A DNA stretch of 64,000 bases, from NCBI RefSeq assembly GCF_001593385.1, contig NZ_LUVZ01000043.1, positions 310,001 to 374,000 on the forward strand, written 5' to 3'. Shown here piece by piece: positions 49,872 to 60,261 of this stretch. The position numbers and the translations under genes are program-made. Below the pieces are notes generated by a model. That model was not told the origin of the DNA. It saw only the letters and a program-made list of their open reading frames with translations, and made no database searches. Origin of the DNA: Chryseobacterium cucumeris (GTDB lineage: Bacteria > Bacteroidota > Bacteroidia > Flavobacteriales > Weeksellaceae). Numbering within the stretch: the first letter of the stretch is position 1; each line of letters begins with the position of its first letter.

Positions 49872-51251
49872 ATGAGTGTTTTAATTATTGTTTTCCTAAC
49901 GGCAGTTATTGCGTTATTTTCAGGAGTTTTTGAACAAGGAAAATTCGCAAGATACATTGGGATTTTGGGATTAATCATCGCATTGTACGTAAGTTTTATG
50001 CCGGAATGTTCGTTTTTCGACCATTACAAGCATATGTATGAGTACAGTGACAATACCGCATTATTCACTAAAATATCAATCGTAACAACATTATTGTTAT
50101 TCTTCCTGGGCGGTTTTGCTTTCAGCAACCACAGAAGTCACCAGTCAGAATTATATGCATTGATGCTATTCGCATTATGTGGAGGGATCATCCTTTTCGG
50201 ATACCAGAACCTGGTGACGATGTTCTTAGGAGTTGAGATCCTTTCTATTCCATTATATGTAATGGCTGGAGCTAACAAAACGGATTTAAGATCCAACGAA
50301 GCTTCTATTAAATATTTCCTTATGGGTGCATTCGCAACAGGTTTCTTACTGTTCGGGATTGCGTTCATCTATGGAAGTGCAGGAAGTTTTGATCTGTACA
50401 AAATCCACGACTTTGGAGTAGCAAATGCTGGAAATGTAATGTTCATCTTAGGAGTATTGCTAATTCTTTGCGCATTGGCATTCAAGGTAGCTTTAGCACC
50501 TTTCCATATGTGGAGCCCTGATGTATATGCAGGTTCTCCTTCATTAATCACAGCTTTCATGGCGAGTGTGGTAAAAATCTCAGGATTCTTTGCCCTGTTC
50601 AGATTGATGACGCTTGGCTTCGCTGGGGTTACTCACGAATGGATTAATGTTTTAGGGGTATTCTTAATCATTACATTACTTTTGGCAAACGTTATGGGTC
50701 TTGCTCAGACGAATGCAAAAAGAATGCTGGCATACTCTTCAGTATCTCACGCAGGATATATCGGATTGGTATTCTTCGGAATGACAAGCCTTTCTACTTA
50801 TAACCTTGCCTTCTATCTGTTTGCTTACTCTTTATCTACAGTAGGAGTTTTCATGTGTCTGATCTGGGTAGAGAAATTAAAGAGAGAAACGTCTTTCGGA
50901 GCTTTCAAAGGATTGGCAAAAACAGAACCTTTATTGGCAACAGCAGCAACGATCTCAATGCTTTCAATGGCAGGAGTTCCGTTAACAGCTGGTTTCATGG
51001 GGAAATTTGCTTTATTCTCCCAGGCAATGAACGGTGCTGCATTCTTAGTACTGGTAGCTGTGTTAGGTTCTGCCCTATCCATTGCTTACTATCTAAGACT
51101 GATCATTGCAATGTTCTTCTTTAAAGAATCAACATTCAAATCATCAGAAAAAGTAACCCTTACTTACAACATTATTGCAGTAATGGTGATTGCCCTGATT
51201 GTTATCCTTGGTATATTCCCGGATATGTTTGCAAGAATGTTCGGATTATAA
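49872..51251 (+). CDS. nuoN: NADH-quinone oxidoreductase subunit N
   Basis: A protein of 459 residues, the antiporter-like subunit nearest NuoK. The TM5 glutamate is in MFLGVEILSIPLYVMAG. The later KVALAPFHMWSPDVYAGSP and MAGVPLTAGFMGKF hold the conserved lysines and prolines. It is the last gene of the operon and is followed by a strong terminator. Confidence 0.96.
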   Translation: MSVLIIVFLTAVIALFSGVFEQGKFARYIGILGLIIALYVSFMPECSFFDHYKHMYEYSDNTALFTKISIVTTLLLFFLGGFAFSNHRSHQSELYALMLFALCGGIILFGYQNLVTMFLGVEILSIPLYVMAGANKTDLRSNEASIKYFLMGAFATGFLLFGIAFIYGSAGSFDLYKIHDFGVANAGNVMFILGVLLILCALAFKVALAPFHMWSPDVYAGSPSLITAFMASVVKISGFFALFRLMTLGFAGVTHEWINVLGVFLIITLLLANVMGLAQTNAKRMLAYSSVSHAGYIGLVFFGMTSLSTYNLAFYLFAYSLSTVGVFMCLIWVEKLKRETSFGAFKGLAKTEPLLATAATISMLSMAGVPLTAGFMGKFALFSQAMNGAAFLVLVAVLGSALSIAYYLRLIIAMFFFKESTFKSSEKVTLTYNIIAVMVIALIVILGIFPDMFARMFGL

Positions 51252-51270
51252 AATCTGAATTTTAGAATAT

Positions 51271-51300
51271 AAAAAGCACAACTCTTCAGTTGTGCTTTTT
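51271..51300 (+). terminator. Terminator of the nuo operon
   Basis: AAAAAGCACAACT pairs perfectly with AGTTGTGCTTTTT (13 bp, 4-base loop CTTC), ending in a T run. It begins 20 bases after the nuoN stop. The remaining 214 bases before the next gene hold no clear feature. Confidence 0.92.
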
Positions 51301-51514
51301 TATTATCCTAACAAGGTAATGAATATCTCATCTAAAATGTTACAATTTTTATGTATCATTAAATCTATAATCTGTCTTTCAAAAAACCAATAAGGAATTA
51401 TAAAATATGTTGCAGAATTTCCCAAAGCACATGCAAATTATATACAATAAAATAAAAATTCCACACGATCAATATTCTGCTTTTTTCATAACTTTACTTT
51501 AAATTTTTCAGCTC

Positions 51515-53827
51515 TTGGCTAATCTCTATAAAAAAGACTCTCCCTTTCAGGTTTATATATCATTCAAAAAATATTTGGATGTTCTGGAACATATCCGCTA
51601 TAATGACAGACTGGAATACAGAGTGAACTACGCAGAGTCTTTGATTGAAAGCACACGAAACTTTAAAGAGCTCAGAGAAGGCTTCCAGGATACTGCCCTT
51701 CTTGAAAAATACGAAGACCTGATCAGACTGCTTCTTGCGGATCTTTTCCCAACAGGCCTTACCAAAAACGAAATAAAGGCGGCAAGCATTCCGCTTTCCA
51801 ATATCACCTTCAACTATACCGAAAGGTTTAAGGATATTCTGAAAGATGCCGGAAAAGACTTCGAAATAGAACTCAGAAATATTTCAGATAATGAATTTTA
51901 TGTGTTCTGCTGTTGTCTGATTCTTCAAAGCTACTTTAAAAAAGATATTAAAAGTACGCTTCCGTTTTATTATGATATTCCCAATAAGCAGGGAATCATG
52001 AAACATTATAAAATTACGGTCAATTCTGACTTTACGGAAATTACTCCTACAGAAGATGCCAAAATTCCATCTGATGATATTCTGGATATGCTTTTGGAAA
52101 ATCTGGATGATTTTAAACTCTGGAAAAAGTATTTCCCTTCTCAATCGTGGATATTAAAAGGATTTACGATTATTTCACTGGTAGACTGTACCTCTGAAGT
52201 CGCCCTTTCCGATCTGAAATCAAGCATGATTGAAATTGATCCGGAAAATATGAATCCCAACGAAAATCTTACGGAAATTTTCAAATCTTACTTTGATGTT
52301 CCGGAATTGAGCTTCGGACTGATGACTTTCAATAAAAAGGAACAGAAGCTGGATAAACTCCCGATTTATGAGAGTCTTCTTACGAATCATATCCTGGATT
52401 TCTGGATCAATGCATTTGATGAAGAAACCCGTAAGAGTACCTTCAATAATTTAAATCATAATTCAAAGCCTGTAGTTGTCTCCAATGTAAACAACCTGGA
52501 CGAAAATGTCAAGCTGCTTCCTTCCTTCAGTATTTTAAAGGATAATAATGTGAACAGCTTCATGGTAATTCCTATCATGAAAGATGGTGAGCTTCTTGCA
52601 ATCATGGAATTCACCTCTCCTATTGCCGGAAGTTTCAATGGCTTAAAGCTTAAAAAACTGGAGTTTTTCACTGATATGGTTCTCTTCTCTCTGAACAGGT
52701 TTTACTTTGAGAAAAACTATCAGATAGAAGCCATTATTCAGCGCGAGTATACAACCATCCATGACAGTGTGGTATGGAAGTTCAGAAATGAAGCTGAGAA
52801 ATATTTTACAGCATCGCTTGGAAAGAAAATTTATACTTTAAAACAGATTGCATTCAAAAATCTGACACCTTTGTTTGGGGTTTCAGATATCCGTTCTTCT
52901 TCTGAAAAACGTTTTAATCTGATGCTGCAGGATCTTAATCAACAAATTGAATGGCTGAATGAAGTTTTGACACTCACCAATTCCGATTCGGAAAAATTTG
53001 TACTGGCACTGGATGTTTTTGAGAATGAGATCAACAATGAGATCAAAGCTGATACGGAACAACGTTTTCAGAGATTATTAAGGGAAGAAATTCATCCTTT
53101 TTTACAGGGAAAACTGGAAGTAAGAACCTCCAGAGAAATAAAAACAAAAATCAAAGACTACTTTTCACACATCTTTACTTCTACGGATCTGTTTTATCAC
53201 CACAGGAAAAACCTTGATGACTCTATCACGCTGGTCAACCGAAAACTGGCAGATATGCTGGACGAAAGCCAGGTAAAAGCACAGGAAATTTTCCCGCATT
53301 ATTATGAAAGATTTAAGTCTGATGGCGTAGAGCATAATCTATATATTGGTTCTACCATCGCTCCTGAGCTGCACTATACTTCAAAAGTAGTTCACAAACT
53401 GAGATACTGGCAGCTGAAAACCATCTGTAAAATGGAACTTGAATTTCAGTCTTTCAAAAAGTATCTTCCGGTACCACTTGATATTGCTTCACTGATTTTC
53501 GTATATAATGAAAAAATAGACATCCGTTTCAGAATGGATGAAAAACGCTTTGATGTAGATGGAGCCTACAACTCCTATTATGAGATTATCAAAAAGCGTC
53601 TGGATAAAGCCCATGTGAAAGATTCTTCAGAACGCATCACCGCTCCCGGAAAGATCACCATCGTTTATTTCGGCATGGAAAACCAGAAAGAATACCTTGA
53701 CTACATTTCCAAACTCCAGAAAAAAGGAGTTTTGCAAAATGACATAGAATTTTTAAGAGTAGAAGACCTTCAAGGAATTACGGGATTACTGGCATTGAGA
53801 GTATCATTTACACTTCCGCAGGAATAA
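51515..53827 (+). CDS. GAF domain protein of unknown signalling role
   Basis: A protein of 770 residues with a TTG start (MANLYKKDSPFQVYISFKKY) and no signal or membrane helices. The middle part (about 270-405) looks like a GAF sensor domain: WINAFDEETRKSTFNNLN, then MVIPIMKDGELLAIMEFTSP with the typical strand order. The rest is helical and charged, without a kinase, cyclase or DNA-binding output that I can see. Such orphan GAF proteins are common in Chryseobacterium. It stands alone, with a terminator upstream and a convergent gene downstream. Confidence 0.75.
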   Translation: MANLYKKDSPFQVYISFKKYLDVLEHIRYNDRLEYRVNYAESLIESTRNFKELREGFQDTALLEKYEDLIRLLLADLFPTGLTKNEIKAASIPLSNITFNYTERFKDILKDAGKDFEIELRNISDNEFYVFCCCLILQSYFKKDIKSTLPFYYDIPNKQGIMKHYKITVNSDFTEITPTEDAKIPSDDILDMLLENLDDFKLWKKYFPSQSWILKGFTIISLVDCTSEVALSDLKSSMIEIDPENMNPNENLTEIFKSYFDVPELSFGLMTFNKKEQKLDKLPIYESLLTNHILDFWINAFDEETRKSTFNNLNHNSKPVVVSNVNNLDENVKLLPSFSILKDNNVNSFMVIPIMKDGELLAIMEFTSPIAGSFNGLKLKKLEFFTDMVLFSLNRFYFEKNYQIEAIIQREYTTIHDSVVWKFRNEAEKYFTASLGKKIYTLKQIAFKNLTPLFGVSDIRSSSEKRFNLMLQDLNQQIEWLNEVLTLTNSDSEKFVLALDVFENEINNEIKADTEQRFQRLLREEIHPFLQGKLEVRTSREIKTKIKDYFSHIFTSTDLFYHHRKNLDDSITLVNRKLADMLDESQVKAQEIFPHYYERFKSDGVEHNLYIGSTIAPELHYTSKVVHKLRYWQLKTICKMELEFQSFKKYLPVPLDIASLIFVYNEKIDIRFRMDEKRFDVDGAYNSYYEIIKKRLDKAHVKDSSERITAPGKITIVYFGMENQKEYLDYISKLQKKGVLQNDIEFLRVEDLQGITGLLALRVSFTLPQE

Positions 53828-53853
53828 AAATTCCGGAATAGACATCTGACTTA

Positions 53854-54372
53854 TCAATTTTCTTCAATAGAAATACTGATTTCAAACTCTTGCTTTACTG
53901 GATATCTATAGATTTTAGCAGAATACCAGTTATTGAGTTCGTTTGACTGAAATAAACGTTCAATTTCTTTCCTGGAAGCATCATCGGTATAGCTTAGAAA
54001 ATCAATTTTTTCAATCGTATTTTCTTTTCCTACTGTTACGCGAAGCCTGTTTTCTCCTTTCTCTGCATTCGTCTGCACCTTAAAATTTTCAAATAAAATT
54101 TTTCGGAAATTGTTTATTCCTCCTTTAAAAGCAGCCTCAGTAGGTCCAAATCTTTCTATATCATCAATACAATTACCATTTTCTTGCTGACACTTTTCCA
54201 ATGTTGCCAAAGCCACAGATTTTAATGAATCAATTGTTTTTCTTTCTTCTGGGGTAGGTGGAAGTATTTTTATATGCTCTAATGTCGATATATAATGAAC
54301 TAATGAAACCTTCCTTGATCCACAACCCAAAAGGAAAGATAATAAAATCAGCATCAAAATAGTTTTCTTCAT
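53854..54372 (-). CDS. Lipoprotein with TonB C-terminal-like domain
   Basis: A protein of 172 residues starting with ATG at 54372; a TTG two codons upstream is also possible. It has a lipoprotein signal (MKKTILMLILLSFLLGCGSR, lipidated Cys in LLGC). The C-terminal half resembles the TonB_C layout of Bacteroidota: FKGGINNFRKILFENFKV, then RLRVTVGKENTIEKIDFLS and the closing strand KQEFEISISIEE. It lacks the long proline-rich linker of a real TonB, so energy coupling is doubtful. It is convergent with the GAF gene and lies 27 bases downstream of the bestrophin gene. Confidence 0.7.
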   Translation of the reverse strand: MKKTILMLILLSFLLGCGSRKVSLVHYISTLEHIKILPPTPEERKTIDSLKSVALATLEKCQQENGNCIDDIERFGPTEAAFKGGINNFRKILFENFKVQTNAEKGENRLRVTVGKENTIEKIDFLSYTDDASRKEIERLFQSNELNNWYSAKIYRYPVKQEFEISISIEEN

Positions 54373-54399
54373 CAGCAATCAACCAATTGATGATCTATT

Positions 54400-55323
54400 T
54401 TAATCCACAAAATAAGTATCCGGCTTCTTCAATTCCCCTTGAGGAATTCCTGCCTGCTCAAAAATAGAAAACTCAATCGTGCGGCAGATGCTGTTTAAAG
54501 CAAGATCATTTTCCTCTTCACCAAAAGGTTCTCCAATCTCCTGAATAATAGCGTCAAGAGCAATAAAGGTGTAGCTGATCAATAAAACGATTAAAGGCAT
54601 CATCCATCCCAAAGTATCTACCAGCCCGAAAGGAAGCCAGAAACAATATAGATACACGGTACGATGCAGCAAAACACTGTAAGCAAATGGTAATGGAGTA
54701 TTATAAATTCTCTCACACCCACCGGAAATAGTAGAAAACTGGTTCAGCTGATGGTCCATGGAAGTCATGACAATAGTGTCTATATTTCCTTTTTTATTCT
54801 GTTCGTTGAGCCAATCTGCAATAAAGCCTAAAATAATATTGGGAATGAATTTTTTATTCTTCACCAGTTCCAGTTGTTCGGGCGAAAGCAATCTCTCAAG
54901 ATGCTCTGTCCCGGATTTATCTCTCAACTGAAAGTTCAGTGACCAGGAAAATGCAGAAATCAGTTTGATCATTCTCTCTTTTTCCTCTTTAGCTTCTGGA
55001 GAAGAATCATTTACTAAGAATAAAATCTGCCTTGTTAATGATCTTGTTTCAATCACAAGTAATCCCCAAAGTTTCCGGCCTTCCCAGAAACGGTCATAGC
55101 TTGCAGAGTTACAGAAACCCATAAATATGGCAAGTGCCAGTCCTATCAATGTAAAAATAGTAGGATTAAGATGCACTTTATAATCAAAGATTCTCCCTTT
55201 GAAAAAATAGATCGCCAAAGAAAACAGCGTGATGATGGAAAGCTGAACAATAATTTTCTTTAATACGGAGCCTCTCCATATAAATAACATTTTCAGCCAA
55301 TTCGTACGCTGTCTAACGATCAT
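54400..55323 (-). CDS. Bestrophin-family ion channel
   Basis: A protein of 307 residues with four main hydrophobic segments. It begins IVRQRTNWLKMLFIWRGSVL. It contains the family block GLALAIFMGFCNSASYDRFWEGRKLWG near 40-65 (pore neck region), and later PFAYSVLLHRTVYLYCFWLPFG and the acidic EIGEPFGEEENDL near 265-280. Bacterial bestrophins form pentameric channels for anions or cations. It is 19 bases downstream of the HD-DUF5706 gene, so the two are probably cotranscribed. Confidence 0.92.
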   Translation of the reverse strand: MIVRQRTNWLKMLFIWRGSVLKKIIVQLSIITLFSLAIYFFKGRIFDYKVHLNPTIFTLIGLALAIFMGFCNSASYDRFWEGRKLWGLLVIETRSLTRQILFLVNDSSPEAKEEKERMIKLISAFSWSLNFQLRDKSGTEHLERLLSPEQLELVKNKKFIPNIILGFIADWLNEQNKKGNIDTIVMTSMDHQLNQFSTISGGCERIYNTPLPFAYSVLLHRTVYLYCFWLPFGLVDTLGWMMPLIVLLISYTFIALDAIIQEIGEPFGEEENDLALNSICRTIEFSIFEQAGIPQGELKKPDTYFVD

Positions 55324-55342
55324 TTGTGTGGATGTTTATTAA

Positions 55343-56518
55343 TTAAAGACTAAGAAAAGCCGCCCCGAAAGACAAAACGGAAATAATAATTCCTGCCATA
55401 AAGATCTTATAGGTAATGGATAAAAGCTTGTATTTCCTGTTAAGAACTTTCCCCAGGTAATACAGATCTTTCACCATAGAATCATAGATATAATCCCTAT
55501 CCTTAATGAGGTCTTTCATGGCATTGTTATAATCGTCAAACAACATCTGCTGAAAGTTCCCAAAGAACAGCAGGTTTACTTTTCTGTTGGCGATATCCTC
55601 AGACGTAAAAGTTGATTTTGTGACATTCGGTTTTGTGGACAGAATCGCAAATATGATCGTCAATACGCTTGATAACAATAATATGAAACTTGGAAGAATC
55701 AGATGTGAATTTTTAGGAGCATCCAGCTTCGGTACTAATACAGAAAGACAAACTGAAATAATAATGGCATTTACCGATAAAAGAATATTGGCTTTACTGT
55801 CTGCAATATCACTTAATCTTGTATGATTGTTCAGTGTAACTCTGAATAGGGTATCTACACTTCTGTCTGATTTTTCCTTTTCTTTTTTACCTTCCGAAAC
55901 CTCCTTTTTATTTTCTTTTTTCTCCTCTTCTTTTTCCAGCTTCTTCTCGATTTTTTTAATATTTTTCTTTTTCAGCGGTTCCCAGTTTTCTTTAGCATAA
56001 TCCGTATAAAAAGTATGCTTATTTTTCAGCATGTCCAGATTTCCGGCATTCCATTCTTCATTGGAAAAACATCTTACATTGGTAAGTTCCCATTCTTTTC
56101 TTAAAGCATCGGAAATATCACTGTAATCATGCCCTGCAAAATGGCTAAAATCTGCATCCTTTACAATTTTTTCCAGTAAATTCTGAGGTTCGTAATGTAT
56201 TTTCGTTGCCAGAATCAGTTTTTCAACATCTGCAATATAGTTTTCAGGATAGTTTTGCTCGTGTAAAAAGGTTTTCATGACCTCTACACTTCTTTCCTCA
56301 TGGTTCAGCGCACATTCTATATACCCTGTATCATGAAACCATAATGCAACGAGTACCTTCTCCTGATCCTCTTCAGAAACAGGAGTGTTTTTCATGATTT
56401 CCTCAGCCTTATTAACTGTATAGGCAGTATGGATAAAATTATGATAAAAATATACTGAAGATAACTTATCTTTGAATAAGATTTCAACATAATTTTTAGC
56501 TTTTTGTAAAATGCTCAT
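55343..56518 (-). CDS. HD-domain protein fused to a DUF5706 (Pycsar effector-like) membrane domain
   Basis: A protein of 391 residues. Residues 1-180 form an HD metal-dependent phosphohydrolase domain (FYHNFIHTAYTV, then WFHDTGYIECALNHEERS and VKDADFSHFAGHDY). Residues 180-220 are a lysine/glutamate coiled linker. From about 225 on lies the DUF5706 region (RVTLNNHTRLSDIADSKANI, ILLSVNAIIISVCLSVLVP) with hydrophobic helices near 245, 275 and 375. DUF5706 is the membrane effector domain of Pycsar antiphage systems. No cyclase gene is adjacent, so defence is only a possibility. It may instead be a housekeeping nucleotide-linked membrane protein. Confidence 0.85.
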   Translation of the reverse strand: MSILQKAKNYVEILFKDKLSSVYFYHNFIHTAYTVNKAEEIMKNTPVSEEDQEKVLVALWFHDTGYIECALNHEERSVEVMKTFLHEQNYPENYIADVEKLILATKIHYEPQNLLEKIVKDADFSHFAGHDYSDISDALRKEWELTNVRCFSNEEWNAGNLDMLKNKHTFYTDYAKENWEPLKKKNIKKIEKKLEKEEEKKENKKEVSEGKKEKEKSDRSVDTLFRVTLNNHTRLSDIADSKANILLSVNAIIISVCLSVLVPKLDAPKNSHLILPSFILLLSSVLTIIFAILSTKPNVTKSTFTSEDIANRKVNLLFFGNFQQMLFDDYNNAMKDLIKDRDYIYDSMVKDLYYLGKVLNRKYKLLSITYKIFMAGIIISVLSFGAAFLSL

Positions 56519-56544
56519 CCCTGAAATTTTGTTAATGTAAATTT

Positions 56545-59500
56545 ATGAATTTATCCTTTAAAACTCATCTAAAAAATACTTCTATTGTTCTTCGAACGGT
56601 AATGTCCGCAGGAGTCCTTTATTCCTGTGCTACCTATAACGTACAAAAGGGCAAAAACTTATTTGAAGTAAAAGATTCCGAAATAAAATCTGAAAATGAT
56701 TTTAAACTCTTTCTGATTGGAGATGCAGGAAACTCGGATGAAACTCAGGCACAAAAAACACTTAATTTACTGAAAAGTAAGCTGGATTCTGCCAACAGTA
56801 ACTCTATGCTGGTCTTTCTGGGCGATAATATCTACCCCAATGGGATGCCTAAAGAAACAGATAAAGATTACGCCACAGCGAAACAAAAACTGGAAAACCA
56901 ACTCTCCATTACCAAAAATTTTAAAGGAAAAACTCTTGTGATTCCGGGAAACCATGACTGGTACAGTGGATTGGAAGGATTGAATACCCAGGAAGGGCTG
57001 GTTAAAAAATATCTTGATGATAAAAAAGCATTCCTTCCTAAAAATGGCTGTCCTATCGATGATATCAACATTTCTAAAGATATCAAACTTATTGCTATTG
57101 ATTCGGAATGGGTGATCGCCAACTGGGACAATTATCCTGGAATCAACAAAAACTGTAATATCAAAACCCGTGAAGATTTTTTCACAGAGTTTAAAGATCT
57201 GATCATTAAAAATCAGGGTAAAAAAATCATTGTTGCCCTACACCATCCCATCATCAGCAGCGGAACACATGCAGGATTTAACTCTGCAAAATCTCATCTC
57301 TTTCCTTTAAAGAGTAAGGTTCCTGTTCCTGTAGTGGCAAGTGTCATCAATATATTAAGGAGTTCCTCAGGCGCAAGTCCTGAAGATATTAATAATCAAC
57401 ATTATGCAGATCTGGCCAACCGACTAAAAAGTATTGTTCAGGATAAGGAAAATATTATTTTCGTGTCCGGACATGATCATAACCTGCAATATCACGAAGA
57501 TGGAAATTTAAGACAGATCATTAGTGGAGCAGGGTCTAAAACAGATCCTTCTACCATTGTAGAAAAAACAGACTTTTCCTACGGGGGCAGTGGTTTTGCG
57601 GTTTTAAATTTCAGAAAAGATGAAAGCACAGATGTGGAGTATTTTTCTACTAAAGATGCTCAGCTTCAAAAATTGACTCATATTTCCGTGATTTCCAAAC
57701 CGGATGTGTTTGTCAATAATTTCCCAAATTCTTTTCCTGCAACATTCTCTTCAACTATTTACCCGGTACCGCTTACCGAAAAAAGAAAGTTTTACCGTTG
57801 GCTTTGGGGAGATCATTACAGAAGATATTATGGAATTCCCATTGAAGCTCCAACAGCTAATCTTTCAGAATTGAACGGAGGATACATTCCTTTCAGAGAA
57901 GGTGGAGGAAACCAGTCCAACAGTTTGCGATTGAAGTCTGCAGACGGACAGGAATTCGTGATGCGCGGCGTGAAAAAAAGTGCGATCCGTTTCTTAAATA
58001 ATATGGCTTTCCAGAAAAGTACACTGGGAGAAGAACTTGCAGATACGTATCCTGAAAAATTCTTACTTGACTTTTATACCACCAATCATCCATTTACACC
58101 GTTTACCATTGGGAATATGTCTGAAAAACTGGGTATTTTCCACAGTAATCCAAAACTGTACTACATTCCTAAACAACGCGCTTTGGATAGATATAACGAA
58201 AATTACGGGGATGAAATGTATATGATTGAAGAACGTTTTTCTTCAGATCCTAAAACATTGGCTTATCTTGATAATGCAAAAGATATTGTTTCTACCGATG
58301 ATGTATTAAAAAACCTCAGCAAGAGTAATAAATATTCTGTTGACAGAGAATCTTATATCAGAGCAAGGTTATTTGATATGCTTATCGGAGACTGGGACAG
58401 ACATTCAGACCAATGGAAATGGGCGCAATATGAAGAGGGTGATAAAGTGATTTATAAACCCATTCCAAAAGACAGAGATCAGGCATTCAGTAAATATGAT
58501 GGAGCAGCCTTTAAAATCATTATGAATGTTCCTGCTATCCGTCATATGAAAACCTTTACAGAAGACATCAGCAGTGTAAAGTGGCTTGCTATGGAACCTT
58601 ATCCGATGGATCTTGTATTCTTAAAAGGTTCAGATCAGAATGAGTGGGAAACCCAGGCAAAATATATTCAGGAACATCTTACGGATGCGGATATCGATGA
58701 TGCTTTCCATAACCTCCCGAAAGAAGTGCAGGATGACACCATTGCTGAAATCCAGAGAAAACTGAAAATAAGAAAAACAAAGCTACAAAGCTATGCAGCT
58801 CAATACTATGATGTATTGCTGAAAAAAGTTCCTTTGGCAGGAACGGTAAACCCTGATAAGTTTGTCATCACCAAAAACGGACATTCTGTGATGGTACAGC
58901 AATACAAGCTTGGTAAAAATAAAGACCAGAATGAACTTGTTTTTGAAAAGACGTATAATGATTCGAAAACAAAAGAATTATGGATCTACGGACTTGAAGA
59001 TGATGATACTTATGTAGTAACAGGAAGCGGAAGTCCTAAAATGAATATCAGACTGATTGGCGGATATAACCATGATACCTATAATGTTGCGGATGGAAGA
59101 AAAGTGAAAATCTATGATTTTAAATCTCAGAAAAACACTTACAATTCCGGAAATGCAACCAAAAACATTACGGATGATTATGACATCAACAGCTATAATT
59201 ATAAGCACCCCAAATATAATTCCGTTGCAGGATATCCAAACCTGGATTACAACCCGGATGATGGTGTCATTGTAGGAGTTTTAGCTAATTATACGGTGAA
59301 TAATTTTATCCGTGATCCATTTACTCAAAGACACAGTTTAAAAGCTAATTTTTATACAGCAACTGCAGGATTTAGCCTGACTTACAAAGGGGTATTTAAA
59401 AAGGCAATCTCAGGTTGGGATATCAATCTTGATGCATTTTATACAACTCCGAGGTTCTCTCAAAACTTCTTTGGACTTTCCAATGAAAGCGAGTATGATA

Positions 59501-60261
59501 AGGAGGATACAGAACGAGAATACAACAGAGCCAGAATATCTAAGTTTAACTTCGCTCCCTCTATTTCTCAAAAGAGCTGGATGAACCTCAGCCATCAGTT
59601 TCAACTGACTTTTGAAGATAATAAAGTACAGAGAAAAGCTGACCGTTTCATCAATCAGTCACCGGATGTCAGACCTGGTGTATTTAACAGCCAGCAGTTT
59701 GTGGGAGCCAATTATACCTTTGGCTATAAAAATGCAGATAATGCAGCCTTCCCTACTCTTGGACTGGAATTTATGCTGAATGCAGACTGGAAAGCAACAC
59801 TTTCTGATTTTAATAAGAATTTCGTAACCGTAAAAGGAAAGCTTGCCATTGACCACAGGATTGATAAAAAGGGAACATTTGTGTTCGCTAATTCCAGCAA
59901 TGTGATGTGGATTAATAATAATAATTTTGAATTTTATCAGGCTGCAGCTATCGGAGGTAATAATGGAATGAGAGCCTTCAGAAATGAAAGATTCTCAGGA
60001 AGATCCTATTTTACCAATAACTCAGAAATCCGATGGGATTTTGGACGGGTAAGAAATAATATTGTTCCTGCGAACATGGGAATTCTTATCGGATATGATA
60101 TTGGCCGTGTATGGAATGACAATGAAAACTCTAGAAAATGGCATCAGTCTGCCGGTGCCGGAGTATGGCTGAGTATTGTGGAAATGATGTCTGCGAGGTT
60201 GAATTATTTCTATGGCTCAGATGGTGGAAGAATTTCTGCCGGAGTGGGAATGAAATTTTAA
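56545..60261 (+). CDS. Large lipoprotein: metallophosphoesterase fused to outer-membrane barrel
   Basis: A protein of 1238 residues. A lipobox lies after a hydrophobic stretch (VMSAGVLYSCATYN). A calcineurin-type metallophosphoesterase domain follows at about 50-340: LIGDAGN, FLGDNIYPNG, IPGNHDWYSG, ALHHP and VSGHDHNLQ. The middle region (about 400-890) includes DRDQAFSKYDG and GDWDRHSDQWKW, which look like a kinase-like or spore-coat CotH-type element but remain unassigned. The C-terminal 330 residues resemble a BamA/TamA-type surface-antigen barrel (AAIGGNNGMRAFRNERFSG and a terminal GGRISAGVGMKF). Divergent from the HD gene. The substrate is unknown. Confidence 0.85.
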   Translation: MNLSFKTHLKNTSIVLRTVMSAGVLYSCATYNVQKGKNLFEVKDSEIKSENDFKLFLIGDAGNSDETQAQKTLNLLKSKLDSANSNSMLVFLGDNIYPNGMPKETDKDYATAKQKLENQLSITKNFKGKTLVIPGNHDWYSGLEGLNTQEGLVKKYLDDKKAFLPKNGCPIDDINISKDIKLIAIDSEWVIANWDNYPGINKNCNIKTREDFFTEFKDLIIKNQGKKIIVALHHPIISSGTHAGFNSAKSHLFPLKSKVPVPVVASVINILRSSSGASPEDINNQHYADLANRLKSIVQDKENIIFVSGHDHNLQYHEDGNLRQIISGAGSKTDPSTIVEKTDFSYGGSGFAVLNFRKDESTDVEYFSTKDAQLQKLTHISVISKPDVFVNNFPNSFPATFSSTIYPVPLTEKRKFYRWLWGDHYRRYYGIPIEAPTANLSELNGGYIPFREGGGNQSNSLRLKSADGQEFVMRGVKKSAIRFLNNMAFQKSTLGEELADTYPEKFLLDFYTTNHPFTPFTIGNMSEKLGIFHSNPKLYYIPKQRALDRYNENYGDEMYMIEERFSSDPKTLAYLDNAKDIVSTDDVLKNLSKSNKYSVDRESYIRARLFDMLIGDWDRHSDQWKWAQYEEGDKVIYKPIPKDRDQAFSKYDGAAFKIIMNVPAIRHMKTFTEDISSVKWLAMEPYPMDLVFLKGSDQNEWETQAKYIQEHLTDADIDDAFHNLPKEVQDDTIAEIQRKLKIRKTKLQSYAAQYYDVLLKKVPLAGTVNPDKFVITKNGHSVMVQQYKLGKNKDQNELVFEKTYNDSKTKELWIYGLEDDDTYVVTGSGSPKMNIRLIGGYNHDTYNVADGRKVKIYDFKSQKNTYNSGNATKNITDDYDINSYNYKHPKYNSVAGYPNLDYNPDDGVIVGVLANYTVNNFIRDPFTQRHSLKANFYTATAGFSLTYKGVFKKAISGWDINLDAFYTTPRFSQNFFGLSNESEYDKEDTEREYNRARISKFNFAPSISQKSWMNLSHQFQLTFEDNKVQRKADRFINQSPDVRPGVFNSQQFVGANYTFGYKNADNAAFPTLGLEFMLNADWKATLSDFNKNFVTVKGKLAIDHRIDKKGTFVFANSSNVMWINNNNFEFYQAAAIGGNNGMRAFRNERFSGRSYFTNNSEIRWDFGRVRNNIVPANMGILIGYDIGRVWNDNENSRKWHQSAGAGVWLSIVEMMSARLNYFYGSDGGRISAGVGMKF

